DNA from: Monoplex corrugatus
Taxonomy: Eukaryota > Mollusca > Gastropoda > Littorinimorpha > Ranellidae
NCBI GenBank assembly: GCA_030674185.1
Contig: CM060312.1
Location: 30,434,835 to 30,457,334 of the forward strand
DNA length: 22,500 nt
Reading direction: 5' to 3'
Below are positions 1 through 8,146 of this stretch, piece after piece; within the stretch, counting starts at the first letter, position 1; every line of letters begins with the position of its first letter. The notes below the pieces were generated by a model. That model was not told where the DNA came from and made no database searches. It saw only the letters and a program-made list of their open reading frames with translations. Made by a program: the position numbers and the translations under genes.

Positions 1-112
1 AGACAAATAATCATAAAAATAACAACAATAATAACAACAACAATAAAAAACAGCATCATCATCATCATCATCAACAACAACAACACAACAACAACAACAG
101 CAATAGCAAGCC
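1..112. repeat. Imperfect ATA/AAC/ATC trinucleotide microsatellite
   Basis: Runs of AAT, AAC and ATC triplets (for example CATCATCATCATCATC near 54-72, then AAC repeats to about 105). The tract is interrupted and starts before the window. It has no coding signal. Confidence 0.85.
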
Positions 113-310
113 ACCGACCAAGCCAAGAAGACAGAGCACAGGAGACAGTTTTTGCCCCAAAAGTTTGGGTCAGTCAGTACTGATGGCGGCCAGGGGAAGC
201 ACTAGGGACACATGTAGACAGACAGTCTATGGGTCTGGAGACACCTTATGGCGTGCAGACTTGCAGCCTGTCCTTAATACAGCCAGGGCTCCTGTTACAG
301 TCCTGTGTCG
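113..310. other. Non-repetitive spacer, nothing recognised
   Basis: Ordinary mixed-composition sequence with no ORF of note, no clear splice-site pair and no similarity to the repeat families found elsewhere in the window. Confidence 0.5.
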
Positions 311-365
311 TTAACCCTTTTATTTCCTCCGCCATATAGCCTGCAAGCGTTCTCCTGCTGGACGA
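311..365. repeat. Possible left end of a TTAA-flanked inverted-repeat element
   Basis: Position 311 begins TTAACCCTTTTATTTCCTCC, close to the ends of the elements at 5215 and 7370 (TTAACCCTTTGACTCCC type). The sequence then leads, through a poorly conserved middle, into GTGGATAA at about 380, which resembles the GTGGATAG start of the 44-bp unit found in those elements. No convincing matching right end was seen; a weak candidate is the TTAA near 2144. It may be a decayed relative that gave rise to the arrays that follow. Confidence 0.3.
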
Positions 366-1140
366 AGTTTTTCGAAGCTAGTGGATAATACAAAGAAGTT
401 TTAGAAACTAGTGAGTAATGTGGGACGCTTTGGAAACTGGTGAACAATGTGGGACGCTATGAAAAGTGATGAGTAACGCAGGATGCTTTGGAAAGTGATG
501 AGTAATGTAGAACGTTTTGGAAGCTGGTGAGTAATGTAGGACGCTTTGGAAAGTGGTGAGTAATGTAGGACGCTTTGGAAAGTGGTGAGTAATGCAGGAT
601 GCTTTAGAAAGTGGTGAGTAATATAGGACGGTTTGGAAAGTGGTGAGTAATGTAGGACGCTTTGGAAAGTGGTGAGTAATGTAGGATGCTTTGGAAAGTG
701 GTGAGTAATGTAGGATGCTTTGGAAAGTGGTGAGTAACGTAGGACGCTTTGGAAAGTGGTGAGTTATGTAGGACGCTTTGGAAAGTGGTGAGTAATGTGG
801 GACGCTTTGGAAAGTGGTGAGTAATGTAGGACGCTTTGGAAAGTGGTGAGTAATGCGGGACGCTTTGGAAAGTGGTGAGTAATGCGGGATGCTTTGGAAA
901 GTGGTGAGTAATGTGGGACGCTTTGGAAAGTGGTGAGTAATGTGGGACGCTTTGGAAAGTGGTGAGTAATGTGGGACGCTTTGGAAAGTGTGAGTAATGT
1001 AGGACGCTTTGGAAAGTGTGAGTAATGTAGGAGCTTTGGAAAGTGGTGAGTAATGTAGGACGCTTTGAAAGTGGTGAGTAATGTAGGACGCTTTGGAAAG
1101 TGGTGAGTAATGTAGACGCTTTAAAGTGCTTGGTAATGTG
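366..1140. repeat. 29-bp minisatellite, about 26 copies
   Basis: The unit starts GTGAGTAATG and contains GGACGCTTTGGAAAG. Successive GGTGAG starts at 787 and 816 give a 29-bp period. The first units (366-500) and the last (1100-1140) are diverged, while the centre is nearly homogeneous with T/C and A/G variants and a few single-base deletions near 985-1060. Because 29 is not a multiple of 3, the three reading frames join into one 29-residue protein period and long minus-strand ORFs result. These are a by-product of repeat structure, not genes. Confidence 0.95.
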
Positions 1141-1313
1141 GACTGCACAAGGCAGTGGTATATAGTCCCTTTGGGTCTTGGTTCGTTTCCACACAGGGTC
1201 ATTTCCCTTGCTGGGGGTCGGTCGTTGCCCAGGCATGTCACATGCCGGGGGCCGGCTTGCCGCCACGTCTGGGCCAACTCCCCAAGTCCCAGAGTTTAGT
1301 CCAAGTCCGTGTA
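1141..1313. other. GC-rich spacer between two minisatellites
   Basis: Non-tandem sequence, GC-rich around 1210-1285, lying exactly between the 29-bp and 35-bp arrays. No ORF independent of the arrays and no recognised family. It could be the remnant of the parent element from which both arrays expanded; that is inference. Confidence 0.5.
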
Positions 1314-2112
1314 GTGGGTAAGGTAAGAGAGTGAACAACAGAAAGCTGGTGGGTTAGGTAAGAAAGAAAAAGAGAGAAAGCTGGTGGGCTGAGTAAGAGA
1401 GTGAACGACAGAAAGCTGGTGGACTGGGTGGGTAAGAGAAGGACAGACAGAAAGCTGGTGGGTTGGGTAAGAGAAGGACAGACAGAAAGCTGGTGGGTTG
1501 GGTAAGAGAAAGATAGACAGAAAGATGGTGGACTGGGTAAGAGAAGGACAGACAGAAAGCTAGTGGGTTGGGTAAGAGAAGGACAGACAGAAAGCTGGTG
1601 GGTTGGGTAAGAGAAGGACAGACAGAAAGCTGGTTGGGTAAGAGAAGGACAGACAGAAAACTGGTAGGTTGGGTAAGAGAAGGACAGACAGAAAACTGGT
1701 AGGTTGGGTAAGAGAGAAAGACAGAAAACTGGTAGTTGGGTAAGAGAAGGACAGACAGAAAACTGGTAGGTTGGGTAAGAGAAGGACAGACAGAAAACTG
1801 GTAGGTTGGGTAAGAGAAGAAAAGACAGAAAACTGGTAGGTTGGGTAAGAGAAGAAAAGACAGAAAACTGGTAGGTTGGGTAAGAGAAGAAAAGACAGAA
1901 AGCTGGTGGATCAGGTATGGGGGTGAAAGATAGGAAACTGGTGGGTTGGGTAAGGGGATGCAAGGTAGGCAACTGGTGGGTTGAAGGGGATGCAAGGTAG
2001 GGAACTGGTGGGTTGGGTAAGGGGATGCAAGGTAGGGAACTGGTGGGTTGGGTAAGGGGATGCAAGGTATGGAACTGGTGGGTTGGGTAAGGGGGTGAAA
2101 GGCAGGAAGGTG
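1314..2112. repeat. 35-bp minisatellite, about 23 copies, with sub-blocks
   Basis: The main unit reads GGTGGGTTGGGTAAGAGAAGG and then GACAGACAGAAAGCT. GGACAGACAG at 1441 and the next GGACAGAC at 1476 give period 35. Three sub-blocks are visible: AAGCTGGTGG units (about 1340-1640), AAACTGGTAGG units (about 1650-1890), and units carrying GGGGATGCAAGGTA (about 1950-2075), still at 35-bp spacing (1986 to 2021). Short deletions occur at about 1630 and 1735. Reverse-strand ORFs across it are proline/serine/leucine artefacts. Confidence 0.94.
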
Positions 2113-2271
2113 GAAGTGGACTACAGGGGTGAAAGGATTCGCATTAATAACTCAGCCAGCACACAGCTAGCTAAACAAGTCCACTGTCGTTCTACGTCAA
2201 CGTCAGGAACAGCCTGGTGTTCTCCCCTTCTTTCTATCTCTCACTGCAATAAATGATCACATCAGCACTAA
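2113..2271. other. Non-repetitive spacer
   Basis: Mixed sequence after the 35-bp array. It begins with diverged array-like GGTGAAAGG motifs to about 2138. Nothing else recognised. Confidence 0.45.
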
Positions 2272-2456
2272 GTGGCCTTCTTCTTCTTTTTCTTATTGTT
2301 CTTCTTGTTCTTGTTCTTCTTCTGCTTCTTCTCCTCCTCCTCCTCCGTCTCCTCCTCCTCTTCTTCTTTTTCTTCTACCTTCTCCTCCTCTTCTTCTTCT
2401 TCCTCCACCTCCTCCTCATTGTTCTTCTTCTTCTTCTTCTTCTTCTTCTTCTTCTG
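2272..2456. repeat. CTT/CTC polypyrimidine microsatellite
   Basis: Trinucleotide tract of TTC, CTT and CTC with a pure CTT run at about 2423-2454. The leucine/phenylalanine and lysine/glutamate ORFs on either strand are repeat translations. It ends directly against the tRNA-like head of the SINE that follows. Confidence 0.93.
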
Positions 2457-2765
2457 CACGGTCTGCCTGACTCTGTTGATAGAGCCTTAGACCCAAGATC
2501 TAATATCCCCGAGTTTCATCCCAGCCCGCAACATAAAAACTGGCCTGTTTGCTGGCCATCTTAATGCTTCCATCATTCTACAGGCGTGAGCTGTACGTTT
2601 TACATTTCCTCGTTTCAAGACCTTGCAAATGCATAGGGTTTTGCCCAGGTACAAAAAAAATCTGCAAAAAGTGTAGTGATGGAGCATATATGGAACAGTA
2701 CGAGTGCAATGAATCATCTAGAAGTACACTCCAAACTTCTAAACTCATTCTTGGTTCGGTTATTT
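2457..2765 (+). mobile_element. tRNA-derived SINE, family S, forward copy
   Basis: The head resembles a tRNA: TCTGTTGATAGAGCC fits a decayed pol III A box and GAGTTTCATCCC a B box. The body contains CAGCCCGCAACATAAAAACT at 2523, CTTAATGCTTCCATCATTCT at 2560 and GCATAGGGTTTTGC at about 2632. The tail has GGAACAGTACGAGTGCAATG. The same ordered blocks recur at 16640 (forward), at 5355, 5932, 10294 and 10488 (reverse), and as head plus tail at 21345. This copy is diverged and probably inactive. I recognise the architecture, not a named family. Confidence 0.8.
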
Positions 2766-3100
2766 AGGGGCAGGAGGGGGTAGAGTGGTAATTCATGAAA
2801 GGCATAAGCAAAACAAGATCTTCTATCGTTGTCTCAGGGGAACAGGCATACTGAGGCCGGTCCACTCTTCGTTATTTGTTATTCGTCCCTCCAAGGGGCC
2901 GAAATTTCTTTTTCTTTTCATTTCTTCTTTTTTTTCTTTTTCTTTTTTTCTTAAGCCATCACATGGCGTAGGTGGTTTCAGTGCATATAGGATTTGTTCC
3001 CAGAACAGAGACAAAATGACAAAGTGAAACTGAACTTGCCACCCAGTTGTTCCTTTGTCGATTCCGGTGACAGCCTCTTTTCAGGGTATCTTGAGGAGTG
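2766..3100. other. Unique sequence with a polypyrimidine stretch
   Basis: A T/C-rich run at about 2908-2952 interrupts otherwise ordinary sequence. No recognised gene or repeat family. Confidence 0.45.
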
Positions 3101-3134
3101 ACAGACAAACAGACAGACAGACAGACACCAGAAC

Positions 3135-3190
<56 letters not shown>
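3101..3190. repeat. CAGA tract followed by (GA)n
   Basis: Imperfect CAGA repeats at 3101-3141 pass into an uninterrupted GA run of roughly 48 bp (about 3141-3189). Confidence 0.95.
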
Positions 3191-3193
<3 letters not shown>

Positions 3194-3626
3194 AGATGCG
3201 GAGATGCGCATTTACCATAGACTTAAGTCGTTCTAAACTTACTATGAGTTGCCTGCTGCATGGCCTATAAATTGGCGTCATTGTAAGTATGCAGCAGAGA
3301 AAGAGTATGCTATTTCCACCACCAATGTACAGTTTGTGAAATCAGGCAGTTACAGCCAAGTTCACCTCGTGCCTGGCACGGACTGCAGCAAGACAAAAGA
3401 AGGTCAGGTGGCGTTGACAGGGGAACGGTCTGTCTCCTGTCTTCTTCTACACTGTCTGGACTGGTGTGTGACACGTATGCACAGCCATCCCTGCTGTCCC
3501 GCTCATTTATCAACCACGCACGTTAACGCAGTTATTACACTTCAAGGCGACATTTCTTTGCTCTGAGGTCATACTCTGAAAATGGCCAAGAAGTATGCTT
3601 AGTACTGGATTGGACTAAATTATGTC
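3191..3626. other. Unique sequence, no supported gene
   Basis: An open frame at 3249-3566 (+) translates without repeats but shows no recognisable domain, signal peptide or clear splice-site pair. At 105 residues in a repeat-rich animal genome it is within chance expectation, so I do not call a gene. Confidence 0.4.
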
Positions 3627-3742
3627 TTCTGTTGCTGCTGCTGCTGTTCTTATTGTTGTTTTTGTTTTGTTGTTGTTGTTGTTGTGCTGTTCTTGTTCTT
3701 CTTCTTCTTCTTGTTAAATATTGTTGTTGTTGTCAAAACGAT
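3627..3742. repeat. TGC/TTG/TTC trinucleotide microsatellite
   Basis: GCTGCTGCTGCTG near 3635, TTG runs near 3668-3686, CTT repeats near 3696-3712 and TTG again near 3720-3734. A leucine-rich ORF over it is an artefact. Confidence 0.9.
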
Positions 3743-4113
3743 CTTCTTTTTGCGTGTGAAATGCAGGCTGCTCTCCCCAGAGAAAAGAATGAACACTGCC
3801 GTTTAGCACAGCGCCACCAATAATTTTTCTTTCTTTTTATTTTATTTGTCTTCTATGCGCATTTCTGAGAGTGGATTTTTCACAAAATTTTGCCAGGGAT
3901 ATTTTGTTTTATCTGTTGCCGCGGGATCTTCACCGTAATTAACTGCGTACTCCGTCTGGTTAATCCCAACGCCAAAATAACCAAAGCAATCGAGGTAGAA
4001 CCGTTACAGGTCACTTTATACGTTTACTTTGATGTCACAAAGCTCTCAAAACACCCATGAAAGACCGACCATGAATATTCCAGACAATTTATGTATAGAT
4101 TATGCAACTCCCA
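3743..4113. other. Unique sequence, nothing recognised
   Basis: AT-leaning sequence without tandem structure, recognised repeats or convincing coding potential. Confidence 0.45.
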
Positions 4114-4914
4114 GCTTAACTCCATTACCCTGCCCCACAGCTTCTTGAATTATAAGCCATGGTTGTAAAACCAATCATTTGTCCTTCTGGAGTCTGATGG
4201 ATAGGGTGAGGGGCTGAAAGGCTTTCTACAGGAAGCAGGTAGACAGGATGATAGACAAAAAAGCTGAAGTTTTTGCAGCGGGTGGACAGAGTGAGGAAGT
4301 AAAAAGCTGAAGTTTTTGCAGATGGACAGACAAAGTAAGGAAGTAAAAAGCTGAAGTTTTTGCAGATGACAGACAAGTAAGGAAGTAAAAAGCTGAAGTT
4401 TTTGCAGAATGGTGGCAGACAGAGTGAGGAATAAAAAGCTGAATTTTTGCAGATGGTACAGACAGAGTAGGAAGTAAAAAGCTGAAGTTTTTACAGATGG
4501 ACAGACAGAGTGAGGAAGTAAAAAGCTGTAGTTTTTAGCAGATGGTGGACAGACAGAGTAAGGAAGTAACAAGCAGTTTGCGATGGACAGACAAGTAGAG
4601 TAAAGCTGAATTTTGCAAATGTGGACAGACAGAGTGAGGAAGTAAAAAGCTGACATTTTTACAGATGGACAGACAGAGTAAGGAAGTAAAAAGCTGAAGT
4701 TTTTGCAGATGGTGAACAGGGTGAGGGGGTAAACAGCTGAAGAGCTTGTAATTAGTGCATAGGGAGAGGGAATCAGAGACTGAAGTTTCTGCAGCTAGTG
4801 CATAGGATGATGGAATAAAACACTGAATTTTTTTGCGGCTGATGCCTTGGGTGAAGGAGTAAGAAACAGAAGTTTTTACAGTTAGTGGATAGGGTGAGAA
4901 AGCGAAAGGGTTAA
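4114..4914 (+). mobile_element. TTAA-flanked (piggyBac-like) non-autonomous element with an expanded internal array
   Basis: The right end reads GCGAAAGGGTTAA at about 4902-4914, matching the ends of the elements at 5215-5329 and 7370-7535. The left end TTAACTCCATTACCCTGCCCC at 4114 is a decayed version. The inner segment 4136-4184 (CAGCTTCTTGAATTATAAGC, then CATGGTTGTAAAACC) aligns with the inner segment of those two elements (CATCCTGAACTGTCAACCAT, then GCTAGCAAAGC). Between this segment and the right end sit about 16 copies of a 44-bp unit that the relatives carry once or twice. TTAA flanks with ends starting CCCTTTG are typical of piggyBac-superfamily elements. No transposase is present. 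Confidence 0.6.
4190..4905. repeat. About 44-bp minisatellite, about 16 copies
   Basis: The unit core is GTGGACAGAGTGAGGAAGTA followed by AAAAGCTGAAGTTTTTGCAG. The AAGCTGAAG-type motif falls at 4261, 4304, 4348, 4390, 4436, 4479, 4523, 4571, 4603, 4647 and 4691, mostly 42-46 bp apart, with one shortened unit (4571-4603). Units from about 4735 to 4905 are more diverged but keep GTGCATAGG or GTGGATAGG starts and end in the element's terminal sequence. The minus-strand ORFs here are array translations. Confidence 0.92.
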
Positions 4915-5073
4915 ACATAAGTGACTAGCTACTGGAATGGACAGCCGACCTACATCATTACAAGTCCGTCCGTGGAAGGCAGAGAGATGGCTGCTGGTTT
5001 ATTTTGACTCTAAACACAGACACAGACAGCAACACAACGGTGTGAAGAACTGCCAACACAATCACTAAAGCAC
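4915..5073. other. Unique spacer
   Basis: No recognised feature between the swollen element and the short degenerate tandem repeat that follows. Confidence 0.4.
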
Positions 5074-5214
5074 AAGACTGAGCCACGAGTGAAAAGACTT
5101 GAACCAGACTTTGCAGAATCTGGAAGACTGACACCATAGTGTGCAAAAATTGAAAAAACTTAAACCAGACTTTGTTGAAGTGAAGACTCTGACCCGAGTT
5201 TGCAGAATTTGAGC
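5074..5214. repeat. Three degenerate 50-60 bp tandem units
   Basis: AAGACTGA/C starts at 5074, 5124 and 5183. CTTGAACCAGACTTTG at about 5099 and CTTAAACCAGACTTTG at about 5159 are matching blocks. The block ends precisely at the TTAA of the next element. Confidence 0.65.
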
Positions 5215-5329
5215 TTAACCCTTTGACTCCCGCATCCTGTCCCAAGAGCATCCTGAACTGTCAACCATGCTAGCAAAGCAAAAACTTAACCCGCAGTGGG
5301 TGGATAGAGTGCGGGAAGCAAAGGGTTAA
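5215..5329 (+). mobile_element. 115-bp TTAA-flanked (piggyBac-like) MITE
   Basis: The left arm TTAACCCTTTGACTCCCGCA (5215) and the right arm ending GGGAAGCAAAGGGTTAA (5329) are inverted repeats: the 28-bp ends differ at about five positions. The TTAA flanks plus CCCTTTG termini are characteristic of piggyBac-superfamily non-autonomous elements. The inner segment ATCCTGAACTGTCAACCATG is shared with 7370-7535 (reverse orientation). This copy has a single GTGGATAGAGTGCGGGAAGC unit, so it looks like the unexpanded form of the element at 4114-4914. Confidence 0.7.
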
Positions 5330-5354
5330 ATAAGTTTCTTGAAGTTGTTTGTAT

Positions 5355-5738
5355 CTGTCCACTCAGACACTCTACCCTATCGCATTTGGGTCATATAATA
5401 AACACTATACCCAATATGCCAGTAACTATCTGCCAAACTTCTTCAGCCTGCGCAAAACCCTACGCGTTGACAAGATCTTGAAGTGGACACAGAGCGAGCG
5501 AGAGAGAGAGACAGAAAGGGAGAGAAGAGAGATAGACAGACAGACGGACAGAAAGACAGACAGACAGACAGAGAGGAGAAAGAAAGAGAAGAGACAGACA
5601 GACGGACAGACAGACAGACAGATAGACAGAGACTGACAGAGGAGAAAAAAGAAAGAAAGAAAAGAGAGAGAGAGAGAATAAAGAAAGAAAGAGAGGAAAA
5701 AGAAAGAAAAAAAGAAGAGAGAGGATAAAGAAAGAGAG

Positions 5739-5815
<77 letters not shown>

Positions 5816-5930
5816 GAGAACGGAACCTCTGAAACACTAAGCAGGCACCACAGGTATGATTGGAGTATAAGTATTAGTACGGGCAGTTCACAGGCAGTTC
5901 ATTGTCTATGTGGGACTAAACTGGAGACCA
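5355..5930 (-). mobile_element. tRNA-derived SINE, family S, reverse copy split by a GA tract
   Basis: Reading the minus strand, the head remnant lies near 5928 (plus-strand GGGACTAAACTGGAGACC, the B-box side). The block GAAACACTAAGCAGGCACCA is at about 5829 and CTGCGCAAAACCCTACGCG at about 5447. The tail resembles CACTCAGACACTCTACCC at about 5360. The 0.33-kb GA/GACA tract sits where other copies have the short purine-rich linker GGAGGGGGTGGAGAGGGG, so the tract appears to have expanded inside this SINE. Confidence 0.7.
5489..5820. repeat. Compound GA / GACA / GAAA microsatellite
   Basis: Long polypurine tract: GA near 5489-5515, GACA/GACG near 5533-5635, GAAA/AGAA near 5640-5740, and GA again near 5735-5798 with GACA at the end. 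Many frames are open across it, giving arginine/glutamate-rich or serine/leucine-rich ORFs that are not genes. Confidence 0.95.
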
Positions 5931-5931
5931 A

Positions 5932-6142
5932 CTATTGGGTAGACTCCCTGAACACGCACAAAATCATGTTCGCTGGCAAAGTCTTAAAACGGGGACGTGA
6001 GGTAGGAGGGATCTACGAAACACTAAGATGGTGAGACCACCAGAATGATGTAAACATTAAAATGGGCAGTGAGCAGGTCAGATTTTACGTTACGAACTGG
6101 GACTGAACTCGAGGTGTCAGACGTTGATTCCACAACTCTATT

Positions 6143-6146
<4 letters not shown>
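5932..6146 (-). mobile_element. tRNA-derived SINE, family S, reverse copy
   Basis: Plus-strand blocks in reverse order: CACGCACAAAATCATGTTCG (5955), AGTCTTAAAACGGGGACG (5980), CGAAACACTAAGATGGTGAG (6016), CCACCAGAATGATGTAAACA (6038), AAAATGGGCAGTGAGCAGG (6059), GGGACTGAACTCGAGGTGTC (6099). They match the copy at 10488-11115 closely. The tRNA-like head reaches 6146 and is followed at once by a CA tract. The tail end is truncated at about 5932 against the previous copy. Confidence 0.78.
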
Positions 6147-6194
<48 letters not shown>

Positions 6195-6280
6195 CACACA
6201 CACACACATACACACAAACGCACGCACGCACACACGCGCACGCACACACACACACAAACGCACGCACGCACACACGCGCA
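6145..6280. repeat. (CA)n with CG-containing sub-repeats
   Basis: Nearly pure CA from 6145 to about 6208, then a 30-bp segment beginning CACACAAACGCACGCACGCA at 6211 repeated without change at 6251 (40-bp period). Alternating purine-pyrimidine throughout. Threonine/histidine and cysteine/valine ORFs are artefacts. Confidence 0.95.
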
Positions 6281-6434
6281 GAGAGAGAGAGAGAGAGAGA
6301 CAGAGAGAGAGACAGAAAGAGAGAGAGACAGAGAGGCAGACAGAGAGACACACAGAAAGACAGACAGAGAAGGAGAGAGAGAGCAGAGAGACAGAGAGAG
6401 AGAGAGAGAGAGAAACAGAGAGAGAGAGAGAGAG
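6281..6434. repeat. (GA)n with GACA interruptions
   Basis: GA-rich purine tract directly abutting the CA tract, with CAGA and CACA interruptions around 6300-6400. Confidence 0.94.
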
Positions 6435-6504
6435 CACTATAAATTTCATAAAAAGGCCACACTTTTAGTACTGTTAAGGACAGAACAAAGTCAACCACAA
6501 AGTC

Positions 6505-6661
6505 AATAATATGACACAGAGTAACACAAGATCAATACTTCTTGCGTTTAGAAATGTATTCTGGAGGGGCTCACCTGACAGCCTTTACTATAAGTATATA
6601 TAGCAATCTGTAAACAGATATCCAATTTGCAAGGATTAGTAATTATTTTCTTACGACTCAT
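6505..6661. repeat. Dispersed repeat X, copy 1 (diverged)
   Basis: GATCAATACTTCTTGCGTTTAG, then GGGGCTCACCTGACAGCCTTTACTAT, align with 7628-7702 (GCTGATACTAATGTTTAG, then GGGCTTCATTCGACAGCCTTTGCTGT) and with 8283-8345. AACAGATATCCAATTTGCAA near 6612 also matches AACAGATATCAAGATTGCAA near 8060. Identity of the family is unknown. Confidence 0.55.
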
Positions 6662-6750
6662 TTACACGACCTGCGCCGCAGTCGAATGGGTAAGTCAGGC
6701 TTCCAGCAGGATGGTCTGAGGTTTGATCCTCCCCGGGTACTTCCCTCCTT
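6662..6750 (+). mobile_element. tRNA-like SINE head
   Basis: TCGAATGGGTAAGTCAGGCT (about 6683) resembles a pol III A box region and GAGGTTTGATCCTCC (about 6718) a B box, at a spacing suitable for a tRNA-derived promoter. There is no perfect cloverleaf, so it is a SINE head rather than a tRNA gene. It abuts the 3' end of the LINE at 6756. Confidence 0.5.
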
Positions 6751-6755
6751 GTGGG

Positions 6756-7305
6756 TCATCATCATCATCATGTTCCCTGCCGCATGGCGTTGGCGATCAT
6801 GGCCCTCCACACGAATCTAGCCCCTGTCGCTGCAAGTACATCTCCCACCCTCTCTGTCTTCAGCCACCCTGCGAGTCCGTCCAATATTTTCTCCCTGGGT
6901 CTTCCTGATGTTCTCTTTCCCTCCAGCTTTCCTGTTGTGACCAGGTGTTCTAATTCCCCTTTCCTCATAATGTATCTGTTGCTTGTCTTTTCCTAATCTT
7001 CTTTATTAATGATCTTGTTGTGTCTGCCTCCTTCAAGACTGTCTCGTTTGTTTTCTTTGCTGTCCAAGGAACTCTCAACTTTCTTCTTAGAAATCACATT
7101 TCAGTTGCCTCAGTTTTGCTCTGACTTTGCGTGTTGACTGTGCACGCCTCACAACCATACAACAGTATCGGTTCTATGTACCATTCATGAACTCTCTTCC
7201 TGATGTTAATTGATAGGCATTTGTTGGTAAAGACGCCTTTCATCTTCTTGAATGCTGTTTTGGCTTGGCCGATTCTCAATTTTGTTCTGACTTTGCGTGT
7301 TGACT
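6756..7305 (-). mobile_element. LINE 3' end (RTE-like endonuclease/reverse transcriptase remnant), broken
   Basis: Minus-strand translation gives the C-terminal region of a non-LTR retrotransposon ORF2. KRVHEWYIEPILLYGCEA lies near 7150-7200, VPWTAKKTNETVLKEADTTR near 7020-7080, and GELEHLVTTGKLEGKRTSGR near 6895-6960. Visible breaks are a TGA stop at 7094-7096, where related elements have an aromatic codon, and a frameshift near 6966. The 3' terminus is a short GAT repeat (ATC on the plus strand, 6756-6771), as in RTE-type elements. The element is 5'-truncated at about 7305, where a SINE body fragment joins. A 30-bp segment (7276-7305) is echoed at 7111-7140. The family assignment rests on general knowledge of this tail; it cannot encode a working protein. 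Confidence 0.85.
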
Positions 7306-7377
7306 TGTGGGTAAAGAATGGAATTTTTGTCCAATCTTGCAGGTTTACATGTGTGCAGACCTGTTGTGCTTAACCCT
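7306..7377 (+). mobile_element. SINE body fragment (family G)
   Basis: GTGGGTAAAGAATGGAATTT, then TTGTCCAATCTTGCAGG and TTTACATGTGTGCAGACC, match the body pieces at 14618-14782 (GGGTAAAAGGTGGCAATTTT, then TTCCGATCTCC). The fragment is headless and inserted between the LINE 5' truncation point and the following TTAA element. Confidence 0.6.
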
Positions 7378-7535
7378 TTGGCTCCCCACATCCTATCCAC
7401 CACTCCAAAAACTTAAGCCTTTTACTCCTACACCCTATTCATTGGGTAAGGAAGTCAGATGGTCAAGTATCTGTTTTGCTAGCGTGGTTGACGATGCAGA
7501 ATGCTGGTGGACAGGTTGCGGGAGTCAAAGGGTAA
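7370..7535 (-). mobile_element. 166-bp TTAA-flanked (piggyBac-like) MITE with two internal units
   Basis: The plus-strand left end TTAACCCTTTGGCTCCCCAC and the right end CGGGAGTCAAAGGGTAA are inverted repeats. Its reverse complement aligns with the element at 5215-5329, including the inner block GTCAACCACGCTAGCAAAAC (compare GTCAACCATGCTAGCAAAGC). It differs by carrying a second 43-44 bp unit (TTAACCC at 7370, TTAAGCC at 7413), the same unit that is expanded at 4190-4905. No coding capacity. Confidence 0.7.
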
Positions 7536-7544
7536 CGTAAGAAT

Positions 7545-7722
7545 TTTTTTTAAGTTGTATCGAAAGCTTCGTCAGGTGCACTCCATAATCAGAGACTGAA
7601 AATTCTTATCTGTGGTACCGTCTTACGCCTGGATTTACGCTATGCTGATACTAATGTTTAGAAAGACATTTTGTAGGGCTTCATTCGACAGCCTTTGCTG
7701 TATAACCTGTTCCTATCACCAG
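7545..7722. repeat. Dispersed repeat X, copy 2
   Basis: CTTACGCCTGGATTTACGCT, then GATACTAATGTTTAGAAAGA and GACAGCCTTTGCTGTATAAC. It aligns with 6505-6640 and with 8165-8345, including the CAGGTGCACTCCATAATC and CAGGTGCACGGCGTAATT blocks shared with copy 3. Confidence 0.6.
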
Positions 7723-7859
7723 TGACCAAGCGCGCCAAACCATTCAGCGGCACACTGGGTCCTATGAAAATCTGCTGACCCCAGTTAACTACGTTATTAT
7801 GATCATATTACAAAATCCAGTGGCACTGATAAATCAGTACTCCAGGAAACTGCTGAGAG

Positions 7860-8050
7860 AGGAAGATGGAGGGGAAGGAAGACTGAAAAAAACAAACAAA
7901 CAACAACCAATGAACTGACATTTTCGGAATGGGCAAGAATGCATCTGCAGATACCCAAGCTTTAGCACACAATCGACGTAGCTAGACATCTGTTAAAGAG
8001 TTCTTTGGTGCGGCGGCTCAGTGACTCTTCACGGAGTTAAAGGAACAGAA
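7860..8050 (+). mobile_element. Possible LINE ORF2 C-terminal tail remnant
   Basis: One frame reads ELTFSEWARMHLQIPKL, a stop, then VARHLLKSSLVRRLSDSSRS. The spacing of the EWA, HLLKSSLV and RR elements recalls the extreme C-terminus of some invertebrate non-LTR ORF2 proteins. It is short and has two stops. I treat it as tentative; it may be unrelated unique sequence. Confidence 0.3.
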
Positions 8051-8052
8051 GA

Positions 8053-8115
8053 AGAAATAAACAGATATCAAGATTGCAAAAATCAGTTTCGTTAAATGAT
8101 GTTTTTCGGTTTTTG

Positions 8116-8146
<31 letters not shown>

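Noticed and set aside
408..2065. Long minus-strand ORFs (289, 244, 275 and 213 residues) with regular peptide repeats
   Set aside because: They are translations of the 29-bp and 35-bp minisatellites in overlapping frames. Several frames are open at once, no unique domain or splice context exists, and small deletions are not kept to multiples of three.
2253..2564. Leucine/phenylalanine ORF that looks like a membrane protein
   Set aside because: It is made of CTT/CTC triplets and then runs into a SINE.
3249..3566. 105-residue plus-strand ORF without simple repeats
   Set aside because: No recognisable domain, no supported promoter or splice sites, and no composition contrast; chance open frame is the simpler reading.
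5349..6509. Arginine/glutamate- and serine/leucine-rich ORFs
   Set aside because: Translations of GA, GACA and CA tracts; all frames and both strands are open.
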